From Holosporaceae bacterium 'Namur' (GTDB lineage: Bacteria; Pseudomonadota; Alphaproteobacteria; Rickettsiales; Midichloriaceae), in the NCBI GenBank assembly GCA_014116815.1, contig JACGYV010000038.1, positions 1-12,591 of the forward strand: a stretch of DNA of 12,591 bases. Direction: 5' to 3'. The position numbers were made by a program, and so were the translations under genes. Shown one piece after another: positions 7,459 to 12,591 of this stretch. Numbering within the stretch: the first letter of the stretch is position 1; the number at the start of each line of letters is the position of its first letter. A model generated the notes under the pieces. That model did no database searches. It was not told where the DNA came from and saw only the letters and a program-made list of their open reading frames with translations.

Positions 7459-7587
7459 TTAAAGGACGACGGCATAGCCGAAAAAGAAATCAGGACTAAA
7501 AATCCTGATCACACCAATCGCACCCATGGATGCATCGGCTGTAAGCCAGGTAATTACAGTGTTATAGCGCTTCTTACGTTACATTAA
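7459..7587 (+). pseudogene. possible coding remnant in the 7339-7682 gap
   Basis: A plus-strand frame with no start codon reads LKDDGIAEKEIRTKN, then DHTNRTHGCIGCKPGNYSVI, to a TAA at 7585-7587. The Cys-x-x-Cys and mixed composition suggest former coding sequence, but 42 codons are too few to name a family. The same stretch contains two small stems, CGGC-ATA-GCCG (7470-7480) and ATCAGGA with TCCTGAT (7490-7510), so a structured RNA is an alternative reading. Confidence in either is low. The rest of the 7339-7682 gap holds only the terminal hairpin of the upstream gene and the inverted repeat at 7602-7677. Confidence 0.2.
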
Positions 7588-7601
7588 ATTAATTAAGAAT
7601 A

Positions 7602-7677
7602 TGTACGTACAATGTACGGTATTTCTATTGGTTACCGCGTAAAATCTGATCTACGTTCAACCGTACATGTACGTACA
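7602..7677. repeat. GTAC-rich inverted repeat
   Basis: TGTACGTACAATGTACGGT (7602-7620) is the near-perfect reverse complement of ACCGTACATGTACGTACA (7660-7677), differing by one base. The arms flank a 39-base spacer containing TTGGTTACCGCGT. It lies just past the stop of the ankyrin-deaminase gene (7683). It could terminate that transcript or be a recombination or protein-binding site. No poly-T follows on the minus strand, which argues for a site other than a simple terminator. Confidence 0.6.
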
Positions 7678-7682
7678 AGAAA

Positions 7683-9428
7683 TTATATAGAGCAATTTCT
7701 ATCATAAAAGTTTTGTGGCTGACTACGGCTGTTTTTAAATTTATTTTGCCATACTACTTTAATCGGTTCATCTTTATTATTACTTATAAATCCTGTATAG
7801 CATGGTGCTGTAGATTTATCTATAGAAGTACCTCCTGTATTTTCTTCAACCCATTCTTCTCTAATACCTAAAATAGCACTACCAGCAAGCCTTTTAGAAT
7901 CAATAAATAAATTTTTATCAGGTTGCAATTTTGCATTTGATGCGTGTATTTTTATTCTTTTATATCCATCACCAAATTCTTTGTGGGAGGACACGCTAAT
8001 AAGCATTCTTGGAAAATCTTCATTTTTCCTTGGAAAGCTTACTGTTTCTCCTAATGCCTCTTTTAACCTATTTAAAAAGGAATCAGGGTTAATAGAAGTC
8101 ATTAAACTAGATAGTTTAGGTTCACACCACTCACAAACATTATTTTGTGAGCTGATAAAAAGGTTAACTGAATATAACTTAAACTGTTGTTCACTAATGT
8201 AAGGTTTGATTTTATCCTTTAAAATTAGTGCTATGTTACTAGCATTTGATTTCAGGTAGGAAATTAATGCATCTTCTGAATGTGGCTCGGTCACTGTATC
8301 TTCGTGTAGATAATATCCTCTTTTGTCATCCTCCTCGGAAGGCTTCTGATTTAATAAGGTACTCATTGGAATAACAAATGGAAAATCAATAAATATTCTC
8401 CCACCATTGTATTTTTGGTTCTCTTCTTTTATATATAAATTATTCGATACTATGAATAATAAATGAGCAACCATTTGATTCTTATTAGAATAGAAAACCT
8501 CCATTATTCTATTAGCCTCGATTAGCTGCTTATGAATTTCATAAAAAGGTATACTTACAGTTTTTTCTTCTGTACTCCCAGAATAAATAAAATATTTAGG
8601 TTTGGGTTTTCCCCAAATAATACTTGGAGAAGAAGATTCTAGTAAATACTTACTTGCCTCAATATATTTTTTACAGAGATTTTTTATTTTTACCCTTAGC
8701 CTGTCCTTAAACCATATTTCTTGTTCCTCTACCGGACATTCACTTCTTAGTCGTTCTATAATATCCACAATAATAAGCTTTACTTTTTTATCATCATTAT
8801 TTTCATAAAGCCTATGACTCTTTCCTATTACCACAGGAATTTTTTTAAGCGTACCAATTACATATCTTTGAATTAATTGCTTATGTTCATTTATCCACTC
8901 GACTGCATTTCTATATTCATTCTTTTCTCGGAATAAATCTTCAAAGTTATTTAGTCTGGCTTTCTCTAATAAGTAAGCACTATGACCACTATAGCACATC
9001 ATCTTTTTGATTAGGCTATTATTTTCAGCAAGATCAAAGGGTGTTCTTCTATCCTCGTCTTTTTCTCTTCTATTAAGCAGTAAACAATCAGCTCCTGCTT
9101 TTAATAAAGCATACACCATTGTAGAATTGTTTTTTTGTACTGTTAAATGTAAAAGAGTATTTCCTTCCCTATCATACGAGTTAACAATGTCAGCCAAAGT
9201 TTCTGGGGGCAAAGTATTATTATTCAGTATAGCTCTTAGCTCCTCTTCATTATTATCATGAACAATTTTAAATAACTTATCTGCAAAATCATTATTATCT
9301 ATACTACCTTTTACTTCGTCTATTCTCAGCTTCTTACAATCCCTGCTTTCTAATTCCACGCATTCTTCATTATCTTTTTCTTTACTCTCTAGGTCTATTT
9401 TTCTCTTTCTATCTTCAGTTGATAACAT
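7683..9428 (-). CDS. ankyrin-repeat protein with C-terminal nucleic-acid-deaminase-like domain
   Basis: This intact 581-residue protein starts at the ATG at 9428, supported by a GAGG ribosome site 8 bases upstream. Residues 1-45 are highly charged with a basic cluster, RKRK, at 8-10 (nuclear-signal-like). Residues about 53-145 contain ankyrin-type helices, with one near-consensus repeat (EGNTLLHLTVQKNNSTMVYA, then LLKAGAD). Residues 150-340 are mainly helical and unassigned. The C-terminal part has a zinc-deaminase signature: GGRIFIDF strand, H383-S384-E385 (PHSEDALISYL), strand VNLFISS, then C432-E-W-C435. In the deaminase fold His and the two Cys bind zinc and Glu moves the proton. The architecture recalls the OTT_1508-like and BURPS668_1122-like toxin deaminases described in bacteria including Orientia. 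Residue 431 is Val where many deaminases have Pro. The substrate, probably a host nucleic acid or nucleotide, and any secretion route are inferred. Confidence 0.7.
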   Translation of the reverse strand: MLSTEDRKRKIDLESKEKDNEECVELESRDCKKLRIDEVKGSIDNNDFADKLFKIVHDNNEEELRAILNNNTLPPETLADIVNSYDREGNTLLHLTVQKNNSTMVYALLKAGADCLLLNRREKDEDRRTPFDLAENNSLIKKMMCYSGHSAYLLEKARLNNFEDLFREKNEYRNAVEWINEHKQLIQRYVIGTLKKIPVVIGKSHRLYENNDDKKVKLIIVDIIERLRSECPVEEQEIWFKDRLRVKIKNLCKKYIEASKYLLESSSPSIIWGKPKPKYFIYSGSTEEKTVSIPFYEIHKQLIEANRIMEVFYSNKNQMVAHLLFIVSNNLYIKEENQKYNGGRIFIDFPFVIPMSTLLNQKPSEEDDKRGYYLHEDTVTEPHSEDALISYLKSNASNIALILKDKIKPYISEQQFKLYSVNLFISSQNNVCEWCEPKLSSLMTSINPDSFLNRLKEALGETVSFPRKNEDFPRMLISVSSHKEFGDGYKRIKIHASNAKLQPDKNLFIDSKRLAGSAILGIREEWVEENTGGTSIDKSTAPCYTGFISNNKDEPIKVVWQNKFKNSRSQPQNFYDRNCSI

Positions 9429-9556
9429 ATATTTAGCCTCTAAAACTGATTAGTAAGGAGATTATAAACCATTACTGATTTATATAATAGTTAAGTTTGT
9501 TGAGATATTGCTTTAAAAGCAGGAATTATAGGCATTGCATTCAATTTTTGTGATAA

Positions 9557-9865
9557 TTACCATTGCTTATTATAATGATTTGTATCATGCTGCTGCGTAT
9601 ACGTAGGATTATAAATATTGCATGAAAAGCTTTGGTATATAGGGTGAGTAATTAGATCTTGTATATAGTTAGAACTTGAATAAGTAGAATTTATTGCTTT
9701 AAAACCTGCTATCTCTCGAGATATTTTAGTTTGATTCATATTAAAGTCTGTAACATACACATTATTGTTTAAATTCATAACAAACCACTTAAGTAATTTT
9801 TTGCTTATCTTCCCTAAATATCTTGAGTTATCTATTTTCTTGCATAACTTTTCTCTGGTATTCAT
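9557..9865 (-). CDS. hypothetical protein, 102 aa, downstream of the relaxase remnant
   Basis: The ATG at 9865 follows the stop of the relaxase remnant (9871-9869) by three bases, so the two were probably one transcript. The product begins MNTREKLCKKIDNSRYLGKI, with a basic N-terminal third (KISKKLLKWFV). It becomes rich in Asn, Tyr, Ser, Thr and His towards its end (YNPTYTQQHDTNHYNKQW). There is no signal peptide, membrane helix or recognised domain. The ribosome site is weak, consistent with translational coupling. With the original operon promoter cut off by the IS5-family insertion, expression is doubtful. The 128 bases between it and the deaminase gene are AT-rich with no clear promoter. 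Confidence 0.5.
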   Translation of the reverse strand: MNTREKLCKKIDNSRYLGKISKKLLKWFVMNLNNNVYVTDFNMNQTKISREIAGFKAINSTYSSSNYIQDLITHPIYQSFSCNIYNPTYTQQHDTNHYNKQW

Positions 9866-9868
9866 GCT

Positions 9869-10117
9869 TTATGCTTCTATCTGTATTCCTTTATTACCTA
9901 TTTTAGTATTATTATGCTTCATCTGCAAGTCCTTTTGTGGCTGCTCTGTAGCACTGCCTGAAACTAATTCCAGAGCGGACAACCTGTCTCCTTTATTACT
10001 TAATAAGCATTTATATAACTTATCCTTATCCTGCACTAAAGCAGTAAAGTTTTCTTTATGACGTGAGATAGCTACACACCATGCTTTTTGGTTATTAAGC
10101 CATTCATTATGATTAAT
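9869..10117 (-). pseudogene. conjugative relaxase/helicase (TraA-like), C-terminal fragment
   Basis: Reading from the IS5 boundary, the minus strand gives HNEWLNNQKAWCVAISRHKE, then NFTALVQDKDKLYKCLLSNK, then GDRLSALELV, to a TAA at 9871-9869. The segment AxCVAISRHKENF matches motif VI of the RecD-like helicase domain at the end of TraA/TraI conjugative relaxases (VAxSRHxxxxxL.V..). Such TraA proteins are part of the Ti-type transfer systems carried by Rickettsiales amplified genetic elements. Only about 80 residues remain of a protein normally near or above 1000 residues. An IS5-family element begins where the homology stops. The relaxase assignment rests on one motif and the context; another superfamily 1 helicase remains possible. 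Confidence 0.6.
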
Positions 10118-11265
10118 GGCCTTGTTGCTTAAATAAGCAAATAAGTATTTGAGGGTAAATTTTATAGATGATTTTAAAGTATTAAAATAAAAATGGTATT
10201 TTAAAGAGCATAGAAGGTATATAGCTTAAGTTTATGACAGAAAGGTATAAGCTATGATGAAGAAAAGAAACAAGAGAAAAAAGGATAATTCAAATAAGAT
10301 TAAATACCAAGTAAATAACTGGAAAGAATATAACCAATCTCTAAAGAATAGAGGGTCACTTACTGTTTGGATAAGTAAGAATATAGAGAAGTTATGGTAT
10401 TTTATTAAAGGCAGTATATATAGAGGAGGAAGGTTAACTTTTTATTCTGATTATGTAATAGAGATGATATTAACTATTCGTACGTTACTTAAGTTACCGC
10501 TAAGGCAAACTGAAGGGTTTGTTAGATCAATATTCGAGCTTATCAAAGTTAAGCTTGAAGTACCTGAGTTTGAGCCGGATTATCTAAGCGAGCTAAAAGT
10601 TTACTTAAGAGAATAAAATTGCCACCCCTGGATGTGGAAGGGCATTTAGTAATAGATAGTACTGGTATAAAAGTATATGGAGAAAGTGAGTGGTTAGTTT
10701 TTAAGCATGGAGGTGAAGTAAAAAGAAGAATATGGTGCAAACTACACATAGGAGTTAGCAAAGAGGGATTAATAGTTTCACGTGTTATGACCAATCATAT
10801 AACAGATGATCGTAAATGCTTAGAACCATTAATAGCAAAGCGAACCAAGAGAAGATAGCCTGAGGTTTTAGCTGATGGAGGTTATGATGGTAACAACACT
10901 TACGGGTTCTTAGAAACTCAAAATATTAAACCGACACTTCCACCCCCTAAAAATGCTAAAAAAGCTACAGAAAAACATAGGCCTGATACAATAAACTATA
11001 TAAGAGAAAAAGGATACCATGCTTGGTATAATAAAAATAAATACGGTAGGAGGGAGATTGTAGAGAATACATTTTACCGGTATAAAAGCATTATAGGTGC
11101 AAAACTAAGATCTAGAAAATGGGACAATCAAGATGCAGAAACATTACTTGGTTGCTATATGCTTAACAAAATGACTAACCTGGGTATGCCTCAATCAATG
11201 AAAATCACTTAAATAGTTCAGGTAAAGGGAGGTTTTTTCCCAATTCGGATTTAGACAACAAAGCG
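10118..11265 (+). mobile_element. IS5-family (IS903-like) insertion sequence
   Basis: Terminal inverted repeats are GGCCTTGTTGCTTAAAT at 10118-10134 and, on the complement, CGCTTTGTTGCCTAAAT from 11265 inward. Both resemble the GGCTTTGTTGxATAAAT ends of IS903-type elements. The 1.15-kb length and single transposase fit. No 9-bp target duplication is visible: the left flank ends ATGATTAAT and the right flank starts GCGCCTAGC. The right flank GCGCCTAGCCGC also follows the second IS5 end at 12328. That points to recombination between copies rather than a fresh insertion. Confidence 0.8.
10254..11212 (+). pseudogene. IS5-family (IS903-like) transposase, frameshift plus nonsense
   Basis: The start at 10254 (MMKKRNKRKKDNSNKIKYQV) follows AAGG by 8 bases. 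The N-terminal half reads GSLTVWISKNIEKLW, FYSDYVIEMILTIRT, LPLRQTEGFVRS, typical of the IS903 group. Near 10580 the frame breaks: family sequence resumes in another frame as SKRAKSLLKRIKLPPLDVEG. The first catalytic Asp (LVIDSTGIKVYGE) follows. A TAG at 10856-10858 interrupts the frame before PEVLADGGYDG (second Asp). The third catalytic residue lies in GRREIVENTFYRYKS (Glu), and the protein ends LGMPQSMKIT at TAA 11210-11212. All three catalytic residues are encoded, but the indel and stop prevent a normal product. Confidence 0.88.
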
Positions 11266-11540
11266 GCGCCTAGCCGCTGGCTTCTTACTATGCTTATTGT
11301 CTGATTTTTTAGTTACAGGCTATATAGTCAGATTAAATCTCAACTAGTACACCATCGGGTATCCGGTACCCGCAGAGTTTGAAGTTATACAAAAATCTGC
11401 TTAGCTATCTGTCCGCTTAACTGTTGGCATATCAGCATTTACCGGTGACGTTGCTCAAATAATTATTAGAATAGCAACATAGGTAAATCTCGATATAAAA
11501 AATATTTAATATTTACATATTAACTTTACTGAGAAATACC
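11266..11540. other. intergenic sequence between the IS5 element and rpmJ
   Basis: No open frame of note is present on either strand. Near 11358-11374 CGGGTA-TCCGG-TACCCG forms a short GC-rich hairpin without a following T-run. The first bases repeat the flank found after the second IS5 end. The sequence does not fold into an obvious tRNA, and I see no other recognisable element. Confidence 0.35.
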
Positions 11541-11569
11541 TTGCTTATTGAGTAACTTTTGCGTATATT
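11541..11569 (+). promoter_or_regulatory. predicted promoter of rpmJ
   Basis: TTGCTT (11541-11546) and TATATT (11564-11569) are separated by 17 bases and lie about 30 bases before the rpmJ ATG. This fits a sigma-70-type promoter giving a short leader. The match is reasonable but the region is AT-rich, so chance boxes are common. Confidence 0.5.
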
Positions 11570-11597
11570 AGATTATAAAACTTAGTAAATAATACTT

Positions 11598-11723
11598 ATG
11601 AAAATTTTGTCATCATTAAAATCTGCTAAAACAAGAGATAAAAATTGTAAGATAGTTAAAAGAAAGGGTAGAGTTCTTGTTATTAATAAAGCAAACCCCA
11701 AATTTAAAGCTAAACAGGCTTAA
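11598..11723 (+). CDS. rpmJ: 50S ribosomal protein L36
   Basis: The 41-residue product starts [20 protein letters not shown] and continues [20 protein letters not shown], then A. This is the L36 pattern known from alphaproteobacteria (MKIRxSLKSxKxRDKxC.vVrRkGRvyVINKxNPrFKArQG), of the 41-aa type with a single cysteine rather than the four-ligand zinc form. It binds 23S rRNA in the large ribosomal subunit. It is strongly basic and complete. There is no strong Shine-Dalgarno site. It stands alone with its own promoter and terminator, as rpmJ often does in this class, and is hemmed in by IS remnants on both sides. Codons are AT-rich like the rest of the window. Confidence 0.95.
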   Translation: MKILSSLKSAKTRDKNCKIVKRKGRVLVINKANPKFKAKQA

Positions 11724-11749
11724 CTTTTTATTACTTATTGAAGATTTTT

Positions 11750-11779
11750 AAAAAGCTTTTTACTATGGAAAGCTTTTTT
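11750..11779 (+). terminator. rho-independent terminator of rpmJ
   Basis: AAAAAGCTTT (11750-11759) pairs perfectly with AAAGCTTTTT (11769-11778) around a 9-base loop, and the 3' arm merges with a T-run. It lies 27 bases after the rpmJ stop. This is a standard intrinsic terminator, and its A-rich 5' arm could let it work in both directions. Confidence 0.8.
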
Positions 11780-11812
11780 GTTTACTACCCTCAACTTAAA
11801 AATTAAAATCAT

Positions 11813-12097
11813 AGTTATATGTTGAGAAGAACAGCGATAAAACATTAAAGGAAATAGGTAAAGAATTTAAAATAAGCGCATGCTCAATACATAAAAGGCT
11901 TAAGAAGCCGGGTTACAGCTATAAAAAAAAGCCTTCACCTATATGGAAGCAAAAGAGGAGAAAAGAGAAAGTTACCTGGAAATTATAAAAGGAATACCTA
12001 TTGAGAAGCTTGTATACATTGATGAAAGCGGTATAGAGAGAAGCTCCGTCAGAGAGCGCGGTTGGGGAAAAAGGGGTACCCCATGCCTGGCGCCATA
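11813..12097 (+). pseudogene. IS630-family transposase, middle fragment
   Basis: The plus strand reads YVEKNSDKTLKEIGKEFKIS, then CSIHKRLKKPGYSYKKKP, the helix-turn-helix region of IS630/Tc1-mariner-type transposases. After an indel near 11938 it continues YMEAKEEKRESYLEIIKG, then VYIDESGIERSSVRERGWG and KRGTPCLAP. VYIDESG holds the first catalytic Asp of the DDE triad. Both the N-terminal start and everything after LLAP-like residues are missing. The 3' side is replaced by the end of an IS5-family element, with the switch somewhere within 12082-12097. The fragment is non-functional. Confidence 0.85.
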
Positions 12098-12328
12098 AGA
12101 ATAAATACGGGAGAAGAGAGATCGTTGAAAACACTATTTACCGTTATAAAAGTATTATAGGAGCTAAGCTAAGATCAAGAAAGTGGGACAATCAAGATGC
12201 AGAGACTCTTCTTGGTTGCTATATGCTTAATAAAATGACTGATCTTGGTATGCCTCAATCAATGAAAATCACTTAAATAGTTCAGGTAAAGGGAGGTTTT
12301 TCCCAATTCGGATTTAGGCAACAAAGCG
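12082..12328 (+). mobile_element. IS5-family (IS903-like) 3' end, truncated copy
   Basis: From 12082 the frame reads HAWRHKNKYGRREIVENTIY, then GAKLRSRKWDNQDAETLLGC, and ends LGMPQSMKIT at TAA 12274-12276. This is the same C-terminus as the transposase at 10254-11212. The distal inverted repeat (ATTTAGGCAACAAAGCG) closes at 12328. Compared with the first copy, the 5' part of this piece differs at many synonymous sites, while the last ~80 bases are nearly identical. It is therefore a second, diverged copy, possibly homogenised at its end. It has no 5' half and is joined to an IS630 fragment. Confidence 0.85.
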
Positions 12329-12381
12329 GCGCCTAGCCGCCATTTATGACGCATGCGCTTTAAAATGACAATATAGTAAAA

Positions 12382-12591
12382 TTAGTTAAGTTGTGGCACG
12401 AGGAAGAAGGTAGAGATAGCATCGTATAAATGCTGATGATCTTTAATTTGTTGTTTTATCCATTGCTTCATATTAGCCCAAAATTTTTCTATCGGGTTAA
12501 GATCGGGAGAGTAAGGAGGCAGGAATATAATCCTACACCCTACTGATTCAATTAGTGCTTGAGTCTTTTTCGACTTATGGAATGATGCATT
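12382..12591 (-). pseudogene. IS630-family transposase, C-terminal part (continues past the window)
   Basis: The minus strand from the window edge reads NASFHKSKKTQALIESVGCR, then IIFLPPYSPDLNPIEKFWAN, and ends ISTFFLVPQLN at TAA 12384-12382. The (D)NASFHKS box carries the second catalytic Asp just beyond the edge, and PPYSPDLNPIEKFW holds the third catalytic residue, Glu. Everything seen is undamaged, so this may be an intact gene whose start lies outside the window; whether it is a pseudogene cannot be judged. It faces the IS630 fragment at 11813-12097 and is not its continuation. The bases 12342-12381 with GCATGC are probably its terminal region. Confidence 0.8.

Noticed and set aside
7981..9261. 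Three plus-strand ORFs of 68-84 codons
   Set aside because: They are antisense to the ankyrin-deaminase gene.
9765..10061. Plus-strand ORF of 98 codons
   Set aside because: It is antisense to the relaxase tail and the 102-aa gene.
11266..11540. Possible tRNA or other structured RNA before rpmJ
   Set aside because: Only a 6-bp hairpin (CGGGTA/TACCCG) was found; no cloverleaf and no TpsiC-like segment.
11919..12134. Minus-strand ORF of 71 codons
   Set aside because: It is antisense to the IS630/IS5 transposase remnants, whose catalytic motifs read on the plus strand.
1..12591. CRISPR array or phage defence cluster
   Set aside because: No regularly spaced short repeats and no cas, restriction or other defence genes; the repeats present are IS ends and isolated palindromes.

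Overview
The window reads as a decayed, mobile-element-rich stretch of an AT-rich alphaproteobacterial genome, most likely an obligate intracellular Rickettsiales member (an inference). Supporting this: very low GC, two ankyrin-repeat proteins, a tail of a Ti/RAGE-type conjugative relaxase, three IS families in several stages of decay, and many genes broken by small indels or single stop codons. I cannot name the species from sequence alone.

Layout. 45-227 (-) is the last ~60 codons of an SNF2-family helicase. It is cut at its HRxGQ motif by an internally deleted IS6-family element (226-854). On the other side of that element lies the C-terminal part of an SRAP (YedK/HMCES-like) gene (855-1172, +), itself frameshifted. 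1225-1392 (-) holds a small doubtful ORF, followed by a hairpin. 1513-2964 (-) is an FG-GAP/beta-propeller gene with a Ser/Pro-rich linker, split by a 2-base duplication and probably frameshifted again near its end. 3406-5610 (+) is a large ankyrin-repeat gene with one in-frame TAG at codon 53. 5701-6275 (-) is an apparently intact type II toxin-antitoxin pair with a recognisable promoter and repeated operator-like motif. 6411-6683 (-) may be a dead small gene. 6724-6914 is a GC-rich, palindromic, MITE-like repeat just upstream of an intact orphan gene of 133 codons (6937-7338, +) that ends in a perfect hairpin. 7339-7682 has no complete gene but holds a possible coding remnant and a strong GTAC-rich inverted repeat.

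7683-9428 (-) is the most interesting gene: an intact 581-residue protein with a basic N-terminus, an ankyrin section and a C-terminal zinc-deaminase signature (HSE ... CxxC), resembling nucleic-acid deaminase toxin/effector families known from Orientia and relatives. Upstream of it on the same strand are a small orphan gene (9557-9865) and the tail of a relaxase/helicase (9869-10117). This suggests that the deaminase gene is cargo of a degraded conjugative element. An IS5-family (IS903-like) element, 10118-11265, interrupts the relaxase gene and has a pseudogenised transposase.

The right end holds the only core housekeeping gene, rpmJ (ribosomal protein L36, 41 aa, 11598-11723), with its own promoter and terminator. 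After it come an IS630-family fragment fused to a second IS5 3' end (11813-12328), and the C-terminal half of another IS630 transposase entering from the right on the minus strand (12382-12591).

Genes that look intact: the toxin-antitoxin pair, the 133-aa and 102-aa orphans, the ankyrin-deaminase, and rpmJ. The rest is mostly remnants, so any system here is best read as effector cargo plus a toxin-antitoxin pair left in the ruins of an integrated element, not as a complete multi-gene pathway.
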